Positions 20,146 through 33,900 of a DNA stretch of 64,000 nt are shown one piece after another. Each line of letters opens with the position of its first letter. Position 1 is the first letter of the stretch. A model generated the notes under the pieces. The model was given only the letters and a program-made list of their open reading frames with translations, was not told the origin of the DNA and did no database searches. The position numbers and the translations under genes were made by a program. This stretch comes from Taeniopygia guttata (lineage: Eukaryota; Chordata; Aves; Passeriformes; Estrildidae), in the NCBI RefSeq assembly GCF_048771995.1, contig NC_133034.1:4971001-5035000 (forward strand). The letters are read 5' to 3'.

Positions 20146-23100
20146 CCACTGCAGAATTTGTAACAGGGTTTTTAAAGCAGGCTGAGAAAGACATGTTCAC
20201 CAGGAGGTAACAAGTCTGACTTGTCCAGGAGCACGGTGAGAGGCCCAGAGCCTGCAAAACTTCTGCAGCATGTGTCTGCCTAGGAATTAGGTAGGTGTTA
20301 TTGTAGTAAAATATGAAAACAGATAAAGAAGAGACAGGAAAATAAAACCCAGCTCCAGGATTAAGCCTCTGTTCCTCTTCCTAATTACCCTAACTTTGAA
20401 AGCAGGATGCTATTGTGTAGCTTGTTGGGCTTTGCTCATGTTTTTTTATTTTTCTTATTGTTTTTTCTAGGCCTTTGGCCTAGAAGCTGTTCCTGCAGAG
20501 TCTGTGGTGTTGACTCTGAGACTGCTTTTGGAGTGGAAGGGAGGGCTCTGGTCAGTAGGGCCTCTTGGGGGAGGGATTGCAGAGGACTTAGGACACCTGG
20601 AAGTGGTCTCTGGCCTCCAGGTGTTCATACTAGATTGGTGATTAAGTCAAGAATCTAGTATTGTTTCAAGAATCCAGGGCTTGTTTCAAGAGCTCTTTCC
20701 ATTTTAGAAATTCCTAGGTTTAGGAAAACAATTTTGGGTTACTAGCTTATCCTGGATGTGGAATTACACTGGAGAGATCTGTATTTATATTTATGTTTGT
20801 ATTTATCTGTCCTTTAGCTTTAAAAGAAAGCAGATTTTTAGGATATAAACAGTCTGTTAAAATCTTGCGATTTGCATTCCCATCTTAAATGGATAAGTCC
20901 TGAATGCCTAATGACTCTAGTGATCTTTTTCCACATCTTCCTCCTGTGAACTCATGTTGGCCCTTAGCTCTCATGGTGCGACTTCAGTGGGAGGAAATCA
21001 GAAAGTCAAGTTGGAAAAAGATGTATCAATAAATGGGGAGGAAAAGTTCCAGCCCAAGCAAGGGGAAAAACTGAGTTGCAAAGGATTTATGCATTTAAGG
21101 TTTTATTTGCAACAAGGAGTAATCAGGCTGTGATTAGTGTTCTGATAGTGCTCTTGTTTCATAAAAAAGGTGTGTTAAAGCTGAAATAGTTCATTTTTCC
21201 TTCATTTAGGTGATCTATGGTGTTTCTACCCGCACAAGGTCTGGTATTTTCCAGTCTTGCAGAAGTACAGCAATCATTTCTGGCAGCTGCCATATAATAC
21301 AGATACTTCTCTTTGATCCTGCTGCTAGACTTCACTTGTCTCTCATGATGGGTTCTATGTTGTTGAATCTTGCATCTGGTAGATCTCTCAAGCCTCAGTG
21401 ATACCTACTAATATTTTGCAACTTATTGCTAGATATATTAGCATGTGAGTAACTTAAATCCACATAAGCACTCCTGTGGGTGCAGAGGGCTGACCTTGGC
21501 CACAGCTGCCTGGCCTGTAGGAGCTGGCTGTGTTGCTGAGGCAGCGAGGGAAGCATGTCACTCTTTTGTGAGGAGCAGGGGTTGGAGCAAGGAGCTATGT
21601 CCAGCTAGAGGCACAAAAGAGGCACTTGCAAAGCAGCAGGCAGGAAAAAAAAACCAGGGAGAAACCTGAGAGAAAAGAGACCACAAAAGGCTCATCTAGA
21701 GGTACTCATAATGAGTTTAACTTCAGTGGAAAAACAGCACTAGAAGAAGGGAAGGGATTGGTTTAGTAGCTGCAAGACACTAAAAAATGGTGACTCACAG
21801 GAAAAGTTTTGCCTTAGAGGGGCTTGAATAACACAGGAATATTTATGCGACCTCCCTTAAAAGATGTTATTTAATTTAATTGCAAAATAAAGTGGATTTA
21901 CTTGTTGACGCAGAATGGAAGTAGTACCAGATTCTCTTACACTCCACAGCACAGTGTCTGGAGCTGGTTTCCAGCAACAGTTTTGTTGTTTTACTAACAA
22001 TATTTCAGTGATGAGAGAGCCACTTGGGAAAAGTTTGGGGATGGAACAGATAGATTTATTCAGCATTACTGGAAGAAAAGAGGCACACCCATCCCTTTCC
22101 CCTGAATAAAAGACCCCAACAACAAAACAAACTCAAACATGGAAATAAAGCAAAACCAAGAAATAGAATTCTATAAGAAACTTGCTTATAAATGTATGTC
22201 AGTGTGATTCTAGTAAAAGTATCTGCACATATACAACTTGTGTGTATGCCACATCTTTTACCTGCAAGAGAAATACCTATGAAGGAAAGTTTCTGGGAGT
22301 TCTCATATCATGGTAATTGATACCTGTGTGCTGTAGCTCTGAATTCAGCAACGTCCCAGCAAATAACTGGATTTTAAGGAGGAAAGACTTGGAACCCTGT
22401 TGTGTTATGACTATTACAATCCTGTTTGGTGGAGGCAGGACCGAGCCTTCTCTCGGTGTTATTGAATTGATAGTTGCTTGTTGAGATATCTCTCAAAGCC
22501 CATAAAGTGCTGTCTGACCCCAGGTCACATGTCAGGATTCTGGTTTAAAGGAAGGTTATTGGTATGATATCTCCCAGTAAATACTGTGAGGCAGGTGTAG
22601 CTGACTGTCACAAAGGTAACCTCTGGCATGTTTTTCATCAGGGATTGGATAACAAATAATCTTCTTACATCATTCAGATTTCAGGCTTGGCTCCAGGTAT
22701 TGGCACACAGCATGGGCATCACTCCCCTGTCCCTTTTCCCCACCCATGTTGGTTTTGGTTGACTGGTATTTCAAAGGTTTTACAGCAAGTTGCTGAAAAA
22801 TCTGCAGAGGGTTTTTTTTCAGAGGATCACTGACTGCCTTGATGGCCAGTGCTGATTAAGGTGGTACCACCTGCTGTAGCATCACTTGCTACTTCTCTTC
22901 TGCTTTTTGTAGTCCTGTATTTTTGCCTATCCCTGCATTTGTGGCACTGGGAATTGAACTGGGTATTTCACAAAATAAACTGGATATTTGCCAAAGATGA
23001 GTGACAAACAAAGCCAAGGGCAGGCTGTGTGGCCAGAACTGGGACCTCAGGCATGTGATGGGTACATGTGTTGAGTTAGGAAAAAAGAAGAGAGTAAGGG

Positions 23101-25584
23101 ATGGAATTAAGATTTCCCCACTGGTAGGGACAAAGGCCAGGGAAAGCCACTGGGGGAGGAGGCCAGGGGTGATTGCAGTGGACTTATTACTGCTTGCCCC
23201 AGAAGTTGGTGGGCATTTTTGTGTCTCCAGTGTGGACTGCCTGACTTCTCCTGCCTTTCTGGAAGACGAGAGCAGGGTTCTGCTGTTTGTACAGCAGTCC
23301 CCAGCAGTTTCCATTGCTCAGGAGAAAGTAAGTTTGCCATTATCTCTGTGCCAGTGATAAAGTTGAATGTAAACCTGTGCTGGAGCAGTTGAAAGGAAAG
23401 CTGAAAAGAACAACTCCCAGAGCAGGCAGGGTTAGAGTGGGAATGGGAATATATTATGGTTGACCTGCTAGTGTATATGCCTTTGTTTTCAAAGTGAATA
23501 CTTCAGCAGTTGGTGCAGCATGCTGGGATTTAGGTGTTTTGTTTTACAAGGACCCTTGGAATGTCTGGAGAATAGCAAGTTGTAGGTATATGACTATTGC
23601 ATAAAAATAGAGCTGGTTGTGTAGCATTGAAGAAACTTAAAAGTGAATTTTTACTCTTGCTCTTATAAATAGTTTCATTAAATTAAAATCCTGTGTAGAT
23701 GGCTCTGTTGCTTGCAGCATAGCTGTGGGTAAAATGAGAGCAAGCAGTGAGTATTTACAGAGGGTTGGAAGTTCTTGCAAATTCAGGAAACATTACCCCT
23801 GTATTTTATTTGAAAACTCATCTTGCTTAGGACACCATTCCAAGTGGGTGGAGGGGCTGAGCAGCATGAGGTATCAAAACAAAAAAATTGTACCCAAAAT
23901 GGTTCATATCCTGTTCCAGTTCAGCCCAAAGATGAGCAGGGTAGAACTGGAAATTATTCAGTTATGAAAAGGGGTTTTAAGCGTAAAATAATATTATTTG
24001 TAACAATTAGGGGGAATAGTTTTACTCTGAGTTCTCCCTATCCGTCTTTCTCTCCTTTCATAGCAGGCTTAGAGTGGCCTTGCAAATTTGGAAGGGAAGA
24101 CTGTCTGGGTTTTTCACTGTCAGTTTAGATCACCGTGATGTAATTCTGTCTAACACATGAAGAGCCTTTTGCTTGGCCTAGTAGAGATTAGGAATTAGTG
24201 CTTGTCTGTGGATATGCTGAGCCCCTGTTGCATGTGCTATGAATAGGACAAAGGGAAGGCAGTGCTTAAATAGCGAGGGCCCGAGCATTGCATTTCCAAA
24301 GTGGCACTTGAAATCAGATATTTACTTTAATGCTTTTTCAGAAGAATTGTTGCCAAAATGAAGGTGGTTTTTTTTCATTTTTAAATAGTTCTGTCCTGCT
24401 TCAAACAGAGCACTAGCCTCCCTGCAAGTTTCAGGCTTTTATTCTTTCAAGCATTTTGTTTGTCACAATAAGGCTAATTTTTCTAGGTTGTAGTTTCAAG
24501 CTGCTTATTGCAACTGAAAGATAGAAATGAAGAAAAATTAAATTTACAAATTAGAGAGTCTCATGAAGCCATGTGACTTGGGAAACTGGAATTCAGAGCA
24601 AAACATACCAGAGCACATAGAAGTTTATAGAAATGGAGCTCTGGCATTCTCTTGAGTCTTCGTTATCCAATAAACATTATGAACTGAGGAATCTTTCAAG
24701 GAGCCTTGAACAACTTTGCTGAGGTTTTTTTACATAATACGTGGAATCAAAGTAGCTAAGCAAGATTAAAAAGAACTGTAACCCAAACAAAATGGACAAA
24801 ACCAAATGTCTGTTTACATTTTTGCTTAAATTGCAATTTTTCTGTTCCTCCCCTGAAAAGTGGCATTGGGGAGATCTCATATAGTTTGCCACTGTTCTTT
24901 CTTTTTTTCTTCATTTTCTGTATGTATTTATCCAATCAATGCAAAAAGAAGTGGTTGTTGTCATTTTTATAAACTGTGTTAGAAAGTACTTAAATTCTGC
25001 CCTGCAAAGCATCAGCTTAAGGGTACCCGGAGGAGGGTCTTAGTGGGTCTGGTGGCAGGTTTGAGCTCAGGGACACAGCTGACTTTACATTTTCTCAGTA
25101 TATGACAGTTAATGTGGAAAAAGGTAAGTTTAGGGCTTGTGAATCCCTTGCCTTTTCAAGCTAGGTGATGTAGACTGGATGAGAGCTGCTGGCAGCATTT
25201 CTTTAAAAAAAATTGCCACGTGTTCATTTTATATTGCAGTGGCCAGTGGAGAGAGATCAGGAGACACTGAAAGGTAAACAAAAGAACTTAGTAGCCAAAG
25301 GAGAGCAAAGTGAAAGTTTCCATTTGAAGCACAGAAAAAAAAAATAGTGCATGCTTTGTTCTGCAGTATCTCCAAAATCCTCATTTTTTGGGTGCTTTGG
25401 AAGGCACCTCTCAGCTCTCTAATTGTGGAAGATTTTTGTTCTTCTGCAGTGTGGAGTGGCAAGCAGTGCTGCAGCACCCCTCTGAAAGCACTTGGGAGTT
25501 ATAAGCACACAGTGTGGTGGTAATTTAAACTAAAAAGCAAGTTCAGATCAGCATAAAGAGCCAACATTGAAATTTGAAGTTCTA

Positions 25585-25745
25585 ACTGCAAGTAAGAAAC
25601 CTTTTTTCACTGTAAGGATAGTCAGTTATTGGAATAGGTTGCCCAGAAAGTTTGTGCTGCTCTGAAGGTTTTCGAGACATGTGTGAGGAATGCCCTGGTT
25701 TGACCCTGCTTTGAGCAGGCCCCAGAGAGAGACTCTGACCTCCAT
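25585..25745 (+). repeat. CR1 LINE fragment
   Basis: Sense-strand CR1 body without the 3' terminus: 'ttttcactgtaaggatagtc', 'ggaataggttgcccagaaag' and 'tgtgctgctctgaagg', continuing to the 'cctggtttgaccctgctttg' segment. Edges are approximate. Confidence 0.8.
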
Positions 25746-28700
25746 GTGTTGCCAGATACTCTGAATTTCTATGATTTCTGTGCCATTCCCACTTTCCAGG
25801 CAATATATTTGGCATCTTTGTTTTCTGAATCACTTTTTCCATTCTTGAGTCAAAACAGTGTTTTGCTTTATTGTGAAACTGGAAGATACTGTATTTTACT
25901 TTATCCCTCATATTTATTCCTCATGAAAATGTTTATTGGCTCCCCAAGGCCAGGGATCTGAAATTTGCTTTTACTCCTTAAAAATTTTACTCCTTTGCTA
26001 CTTCTTGAAAGCCAAGTTTATATTAAATCAGTTTTCTCTCACAGTGCAAGTGGAAGGGCAGACTCAGTCTGGTCCTCTGTGGCTTCCTTCTGCTTTGCTG
26101 TTGAATTGATTTTATTAAACTGTCCATTGATTTTTTTTTTTTTTCCCCTTCCTCATCTCTGAAAAGGCATTTGTTTTGTCACAGCACCTGACATCCAAGG
26201 ATCACAGCATTCTGAACAACTTGAAATGAAATAATGAGTCCACAGAGAAAATCAAGATGCTGTGTGTGCACAGCCAGGGCAACCAAGAGAATTTTGCTGG
26301 TCAATTCACCAAATCTGCAGCAAATCTAAGAGCAGAGCTTGAGTCTCTTTTTTGTTTGTTTGTTTGTTTTTCCATTAAATCTCATTTTCTCTCAGTGTCC
26401 CTGTGTGAAACCAGCAGCTTTTCCCCTCTGCAGTCGGAAGGCCTGATGCTCCTTGTTCACACTAGAACTGTCTGCACCAGTAAGTTCTTCCTACCTATTC
26501 TTCATGCCCCTTGTTACAGAGCACCCTGTGATAGCCTAGGAAGGACAGTGTGTATATTCTTTGCTAGCTGATGGTTGCATAATTTTATTGTCAGAGTGCC
26601 CATGAAATAAATCTTTTAAAGACCCATATTTACCTGAGAGCCTTCCCGAGGTTTGTCATTTTCCTTCAAGATCAAGTCAGCTCTTCTGTTCCTGCAAGAA
26701 CGTTGCCCTTAGTAAACAACGTAGGTTACCAGGAGAAAAGCAAGTGGTGTTGCACCCACCTGGGACCTTATATTTTATACCACCCAGATCCTGTGTGAGA
26801 CAACCACACATAGTCTCTCATCTTCCTTCCACCACCCTCTCTTCTTCACACTATCACTAAGTGGTTGGAACTGGGATTAGTGTCTAGACTTGGGTAGAAT
26901 TCTCTAATTGGGTCTCTGTGGGCCTCTGAAGATGGTGGGGTTGCATTAAGTACAGCCAAGGGGCAGAATTTAGCCTACAGAATAATTTCTTCCCAGCACT
27001 GATGTGTGAATGGGGAAGATAAGAAGATTTGCACATCCCTGGAACTTTTCTTCCTCATGGCAAATAAGTAAAAACTAGTCTCAAAGTAACAGAGAAATAA
27101 GCACTGTGGACTTGTGTTCAGTCATTTCTTATGATGAAACTTTTTTTAATTCTCTTAACAAAACTATTTATATAGTTTGACTCCTAAATTCAGTTTAACA
27201 GAGATTTTCTGTAGAAATGCAAATGTTCTGTTGGAAGATCCCCTGGCGAGCCGCAGCGATATAGAGCTGAGACACGTATCCTGCTTTGGCTGAGAACCTC
27301 AGTACTCTCTGCCATACAAGTGCTCTGCATCCTGAATCCTCTTTTGCTTGCTTTTTCTAGTGTGATGCAAAGTATACCCCCAACCCTTTTCTCTTAATGC
27401 CACTGACAAGGGGTGTGCTGAAATGGATGCTTTTGGGGGGGGTAGCTCTTTTGTGGTGTTCTCTGACTTGAGTGTGTGGGATAAGCACCCAGAGTACAAA
27501 AAGGGTGCTTATTTGTACAGTTTTAGAAATCTGGAGTTATATTTAACAGGAAATAAAATCACAGCACACACTCTTTGGAACATACTTGGGTTGCTTTCCA
27601 AATAAGGCTTTTGGTTTCTGGCAGGAAAAATAGGCCTCTCTTATAACAACAGATAATACGAATAGGCTAGAAGAAATGCTTTGCAAAATCCCAGCTCAGC
27701 TGAGGGCAGATGTGCCAGGAAAGACCAGCCTTTTTGCTCCAGTAGTTTAAGGTGCAGTTTCCCTTCCCCAAGAGCCCTGGGCTGAAGTGATCATGGAAAG
27801 CTTCTTAACTCCTCAAACTCGCCTTCACATGGGTGAACACATGTTCCAAAAAAACAAGCCCCAAACCAGTTCAATGTTACTTTTATCTCTCTGTGTGTTT
27901 GATGTTTTTGCTGGTCCCTCATTTGTGTTCTCCCTCAGACTGGTGATATGAGCTGCCAGTCTGATAAGCCATGGAAAGTACGCACTGCCCAATCCTTTAT
28001 CCTTTCTGCCACCCTTTGGTGTTCTCTTTGGGAGGCTTCTTTTTCTGTTGTTTTAACAAGTCATAAAATTGGGGCCTATTGTAATGCTGCCAAAATACAG
28101 GTTGCTTGAAGGAGAGTGGTGGGTTAATGTTTGTCAAGGGGTTGGGTACCTTCTTCTGTTTTCATTCCCCTCAGCTACCAGAAATTCCTGCACCTGGCTT
28201 ATAGAAGAGCCATTTTACACACATCTCCATGACAAGTGTATTTTTAATTCATTTTTTTAATGTGAGATTGCATTTTTGGGCAAGTAAGTTAAGGCATAAC
28301 AGACCTGAAGCAATCCTTGCAAACTCTCTCTACCCAGGCTCCATAGGTACGGGATGGAACATGGATAGTCCATGTGCTGGTGGGAGCAGGAGGTTGAAAT
28401 AAGCCTCCTGGCACCCTCTAAATGTGTTTTTGTCCATGCGCAGTGTATTGCACTTATATACTTAGTGAATGTGGGAGGAAAGGTGAGCTCTTCCCCCCAT
28501 ACACACCCCTCTTTCCCTGTGAAAGATCTTCCTCTAAGGAGAAAAGCCTGTGACACATTTCCTTCAGCAGAAATCGTTATTTGAGGGTGGCACATAGTGA
28601 GGTTCTCCAGGCTTTCCAGTAGCTTCTGGGACTGGCAGGCTTCCCTCCCACCACTTGCAACTGCAAATAAAGGAAGAGCAACAGGCAGAGGAAGATTGCC

Positions 28701-29800
28701 TCTTAAACAGACCTGGAGAGGAAGCTGTGATAGAAGAAAGAAATCCATAATGATCTGGCAGCCTGTGGCTGCAGCAGTACTATATAGAGAAAGCAGGAGA
28801 GGGCCATGCTGTTATCCCAGAGGCACAAGGTGGCATATCCCCACAGAGGGCCCCTCCTAAACCAGATAACGAGGTGGAGTTGAGAGAGATGTTGGTGCCT
28901 TGGTAAGATGCTGTAGGCTGGAGGTTGTGATGCTTCTCTGGTTTCCTGGCACAGGGGATGGTGGTACTTATTTGTGTTAAGAGTTAATTGGAAGTTAGAG
29001 TGTTGAGAGAAGCCTGCCTGCTTTGCACTGGGGAGATAAACCTGAGGGAGCAAAAGCACCTGGAAAGCATCCTGCACCTTAAGCAAGGTTCCAAGTCCCA
29101 AATTACAACACCCTGCACTGCAGCTGCTGCCCAAAGGCTGGAGGTGCTGAGGTTTGCCCAGGTCCCTGTAGCTCTTGGTAGGCACTTGCCTGCCTGGGAG
29201 CCTTAGAGGTGCTGGTGGCATCCACAACCCTGGTGGTTTGTGTCAGAGCAGCCAGAGCCAGCTTCTGCAGCAGATACGATGTGGCAGCAGTGGTCACTGC
29301 CTTTCTGTGGAGAATCTTGTTTCTGGAGTGGTATTCCTGCATCCTCCCAGAGATAACAGGCTTTCTGAGGAGAGGCTGGGCTGGGGGAGATAGATGGAGG
29401 TGCCTGGCCATGGTGTCAATTCTTGACAACTGTTCTCTTTTTAGCAGGCTTCCTGATTTCACCCACAAGTATATCTTTTCAGTTATAAATTGTTTGTGTT
29501 AAAAAATTCAAGCGCTTTGATGATGTCCTCCCAGCCATAAGATAAAAAAAGCAGAAATGGAGAAGTCTACTCTTGTTTATTAATAAGTAATAATTTTACT
29601 AAAGGCTAATTACTATCCATGTTTCCATAAATAAACATGTGCATGAAATCTCTAAAATTTCCTGCGTGTAATCAAAAGCAGTTAACTCAAAGACCTCAGA
29701 TTTTTGTGGTCAGAGCTCCACACAGCAGCTTTAGTTTTGTTTGCTAGGATCTGAGTGCTCTCTCTCAAGGTGGGAATGAGAAAACCAGTGACTAAGTGTA

Positions 29801-29845
29801 AGTTATGAATTATGAGAAAGATGAGTTATGAATTATGAGAAAGAT
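29801..29845 (+). repeat. 23-bp tandem duplication
   Basis: Two adjacent copies of a 23-bp AT-rich unit (29801-29823 and 29824-29845, agreeing through 22 bases). It is probably recent slippage and no function is claimed. Confidence 0.9.
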
Positions 29846-30798
29846 TAATGCTATGTAGGAAAATTAGCTAATGCAAAAATCAGTTCAAATTTGCTGCATT
29901 TTTATTGATGGGACAGGGTTTTTTCCTTGGTTCCCTGAGACTGCAAAGCTAATAATTAAAAACATCTATATTGCACAAAGTAATAAACATCCTCTATACA
30001 GGAAAGGAGGGTATTGTGCTTGCTGGCTTGACTTTCCCCTCCTTCACTCTTCCCGATTTCCAAATTAGAGACTGGAATAAGAAGAGGGGCTTTTTTTTTT
30101 TTTTTTTTAATTGGGTATAGGGGGTGTGTTGTGGTTTTGAGGGTTTTCTATGGTTTTGTTTCTCTTTTCTTTTCCCTACTCTTGCTCTTACCTTGCCCCT
30201 TTGCCTGCCCGCAGCCTTACTTCGGGTGGCTGCTGCTCTGACATAGTCTGTGCAGGAGGTGGATCAGGGGGCCTCTTGGGGCTGGGGCCTCGCTGTCCCT
30301 TTCCACTCGCGGGAGCGGGCAGGAGCCCCAGCTGTTCGCTCACTTCTTTAAGCCGTAGTTTTCAGGCTGATCAGAGCCCTACGAGCCACTGCTCACTAAC
30401 CCTGCGTGAAACCGGGCTTGACCAAAGCGGGTTATACTGAGCTCTGGGGCCGTCGCGGGGCTAGGTAGGGCCCGCGGGCGGTTCGGTGCTACGGCAGCCT
30501 CCGCCGCCTCTGCCGCTGGGCTGCGGTCGGGAGGCGCGTTCCGCGGTGAATCCGCAGGGAAGGTGCCAAGGGCCTGTGGCGCGGGTATCAGCCGGGAGCC
30601 GGCGGCAGAGCGGCCCCGAGGGCGCAGAGCGGGCGGTACCCACCCGCGACTCGCTTCCCTCGCCGTGCGGGAGCGGGGCCGCCAGCGGGGCCGCCAGCAG
30701 AACCGCAGGCTCCCGGGCCGCTCGGCCGCAGCGGGGCGTCCCCGGCGGCGCAGGGCACGCGTGGCGGGCCGGCCCCGCCGGGAAGGGGCATGTCCCGC

Positions 30799-30841
30799 TG
30801 ACGTGCGGGCCGGGGATTGGCAGCGGCCCGGCCTATATAGG
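30799..30841 (+). promoter_or_regulatory. HDLBP: Core promoter: UPRE/CRE-like site, CCAAT box, TATA/CArG box
   Basis: In order: TGACGTGC (30799-30806; core of ATF6/XBP1 and CREB-type sites), inverted CCAAT (ATTGG, 30816-30820), and CCTATATAGG (30832-30841). The last fits CC(A/T)6GG exactly, so it could serve as SRF CArG box and as TATA box. A start about 25-30 bp downstream (near 30865) would be conventional. Binding is inferred from motif only. Confidence 0.7.
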
Positions 30842-30864
30842 CGGCGGGGCGGGCGCCGCGCCGT

Positions 30865-30919
30865 TCTCCCAGGAGCGCTCCGTTTCTCCAGAAGGGCGGG
30901 CGAGCGGGCACCGGCCGGA
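30865..30919 (+). other. HDLBP: HDLBP non-coding exon 1 (start approximate)
   Basis: Placed between the expected start about 25-30 bp below the TATA-like box and a strong GTGAGT donor at 30920-30925. It would splice to the leader exon at 34997. The 5' end is an estimate. Confidence 0.6.
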
Positions 30920-33900
30920 GTGAGTCACGGGGGATGGGGGGCGGCCCCTCCGCCGCGGCCGCGGCGCCGACGTGGAGGCTGGCGGGGCGGCCCGGCCCGG
31001 CCTGAGGCGGCCTTGCATCCTCCCCAGGGCACCGACGTGTCGGCGCTGCCTGCAAAGTCCGCGCTAACTTCCCGCCGGCCGGGCCAGGCAGGGCAAAGTC
31101 CGGCGAGGGAGGGCATCCGGCGGCGGGAGGTGGGGAAAAGTCTGGCCCCGCGGCGCGGCCGCGGACGGCGGTGGCACGGCTGTGCCGGCCGGCAGCAGCT
31201 GCCGTGTGGGGCCGGAGCGATGGGGAGGCCGGGCCCCGCGGCTGCCTGGGGAGGGGGCGGCCGGGCCGAGGCGCGGCGTGGATCCCGTCCTTGATGGGAG
31301 AGGGTTAGTGGCGCAGGCCGAGGCGACTCCGTGCCGTTCCCGGCCGTCTGAGGGTTTGATTCCGATAGGATCCAGAGCAGCCGGAGGCGAGCGTTCGTCC
31401 GGTGTTGGGCAGCCCAGCCTGCCCCGAGTCGCGGGGCCGAGCGCTCCCCGCCTGCCGTGGCTATAGAAGGACGAGCGCCCTGGCCACTGTCGGCGGGGGG
31501 AGGTGCCAGCGCCGGGCCCGGAGCTGGCCGTGCCCGCCGCGCTACCGCCACCGGCAGCGTTCCGGAGGCCACGGAACCGCGCTCGAGGCTGTCACTGGGC
31601 CCCCGGGAGCTCCTGCCCTCCGCTCGCCTGATGCGGCCGCCCCCGGCCTGCAACCCACAGGGCCGCGGCGGGCTGGGGCTGCTGGGACTGCGGCTGCCCC
31701 GTGGCACTGGCCGCGCCCCGACCCCGGTCCCGCACGGTCCTGGTGCGCTGGGCGCGCCCCCGCCGCCCCCTCCTGCCCGGCCCCGCGGGGGGCGCGGTGA
31801 CAGCGGGGTCCGCCGGGCCCTTTAAGGGCGCCGCCCCGCCCCGCCGCCCCGCCCCCGGTGCCGCCAGTGCTGAGGTGGCGCTGGCGGCGCCGCCCGCCCG
31901 GCCGGGCCCGCGGGCCTGGCGGCTCCCCCGCCCCTCGGCCGGGCACCGCGGGGCCGGGCGGAGCGGCGGCCCCGTGCCGCTGCCCCGGGGGTCACGGCGG
32001 CGGTGCGGGCCTGGGTAGGCTCCGGGCGCAGACAGCCCCGTGCGGGAGGCTCCCCCGCCGATGCCCCTCTCCCAGCCCTGCTATCTCTGCCTGCCCCACC
32101 GGCCGGCCAGCAGGACACGGCCGGGTGTACGTCCTGGGTGGCGGGGCCGCCACGGGGCTCCTCCTGTCCGGGGCCAGACGCGGTGGCGTGGCCGGCACTA
32201 GTGGAAGGGTAAACATGGGGGATGGGTTAGGGCTGTCCGCGGCCAGGGCTGCGGTCGTGTTGCACTCTGATGCACTAAGTTGGGAATCGCTACGAAGGGA
32301 GACTGCATTCTGCCACACAGCAGCTGTCAGCCTGATTCCCTCAAATCTAGGTGGCCTGGGCCTCCAATCTCTGAGGGGGCCCGTCGGTTTTCAGAAAGCA
32401 AGTATTCTCATCTGTGTCCACTCATCAGCTAAGAGGTTGCCCTATCCTGTGTGAACAGAGGGACAGTGCCTACCGCAACCAGCCCAGCCCTGTTGTTGTG
32501 TGTGGTTCTCACCGCATGGGATTAACAAAGTAATAATGTTTTTGTTAAATATACTTTTAAATAACATGTAACTGACATTTCTGTCCCCAAGAACTGATTG
32601 TATTGACAGTGTAACTCATGACTTTGCCTTTGTTTCTTTTTATACAAATGTTTCCCGTGTGATTAGGGTCTGGCCCTTGCTGGAGGTTATTTTTTGGAAT
32701 GATTTCATTCTCTTTATTGAGGTGTTCTTTAGATTTCTGTAACTTCTTTGGGTACACAAGGCCAGCACTACACGCAGTGTATCAACCAGGCAGTTTGAAA
32801 CCTGTTGACCCAGTCAACTACACGCTGGCATGACGTAGCTGTAATCTTGGTTTCAAAACCTAAGTGGGAAGCCAAGGAGGTGTAAGATCCAAATGCAATG
32901 CTTGAACTGCTGGTTTTGATGTTACATTTAAAATACCATTCTAATGGTTGCCTCTGATTTTGGCCAGAGATGAATCCCTGAGGCCTGCAATATACCAGAT
33001 GCTTGGGATTGCTGGAGATGAGGAGTATTTGTTCTTAGCTTCTTGTATGGGTGACAAAGCAGAAATTTATAGGGATAAACACTGCCCTTTGATTTTGCAT
33101 TGAATGTCTGGCTGCTCTCTGAGGTGGAGGCTGCAAGGAGGATCTGTGCAGCTGGTGTGTACACAGTGAAACCAGCAGCTGTTCCTTGAGGTTGTGTCTT
33201 TCAAGTAGGTGCTATATTGGGTGTTGTTCACTATTTCTTATCTTTACCCTCCTCCTCTAAGGAGGAAAATGCGTGCAAGATCAGCCAGGTGGTGTTTTCT
33301 GGAGTAATGAGAGTTATAACCACATCTGTGCCTTTAGCAAGGTTCCGGCCAGAGCTTGACAGCTGTTTGTGATGTCTAGCATGCTTCTCCCTCCTACCTT
33401 CGTTTGGAGCTTGTCATGAGGTTGTGGCACCCTCATTAGTAACCCAACAGGCTGGAGGAGCTGCCACAGAGTCTGCAAGCCTTGCTGAGATAGTCTGGAA
33501 CAGGTGCCATGGCAGTAACTTGCTTTCCTTGGATCTGCAGCAGCTTGAGCAGTGCAGGCATGTACCATGGACACGTTACCATGTTTTACACTGTGGTGTA
33601 ACCCTGGACAGCAAGGAGATTTCTCCAAGATCAGGTTGCTAGCCACCCTTTCTGTATACTGCAAATGCCTTGCAGAGATCTGCATTGCTGCAGCAGCTGT
33701 ACTTCAGCAGCATGACTGGCTGTCCCAGTACCTGCTGCCTCATTCCTGGATTAATTGCAGCATTAGCTCTATTGCTCTGACAGCACAGTTTGTGCTGCCT
33801 TCTGCCTGTTAAAGGCATGTTGAAGTAGGGAAAAACAATAGCCTTGGCTGAGGTGCAGATCACGCCTGTACGACTCTGTTGCGTCACTGTTCTTCTCTCC

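Larger units (their letters stand above)
17570..30150. other. Intergenic spacer or long HDLBP 5' intron, no gene recognised
   Basis: 12.6 kb of moderate GC with many short open frames but no chain of exons, no long ORF and no recognisable protein motif on either strand. Repeats in it are three CR1 fragments, a 23-bp tandem duplication and A/T runs (18251-18266, 18451-18462, 30091-30108). If plus-strand transcripts from the 17 kb island splice to the HDLBP exon at 34997, this whole stretch is intron. A non-coding RNA cannot be excluded by eye. Confidence 0.6.
30200..32230. promoter_or_regulatory. HDLBP: CpG island at second HDLBP promoter
   Basis: Roughly 2 kb of very GC- and CpG-rich sequence surrounding the TATA/CArG element at 30832-30841. 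Several long overlapping open frames on both strands (30.5-32.4 kb) are a by-product of the composition: they overlap one another, change frame freely and show only low-complexity Pro/Arg/Gly/Ala content. Confidence 0.85.

Noticed and set aside
28257-29468. Cluster of overlapping open frames of 70-170 residues in the spacer
   Set aside because: No shared frame, no domain and no splice-consistent chain. They fit chance open frames in moderate-GC sequence.
30486-32454. Long open frames in the second CpG island (up to about 260 residues)
   Set aside because: They overlap each other on both strands in low-complexity GC-rich sequence, show no family motifs, and lie over promoter and intron 1 of HDLBP.
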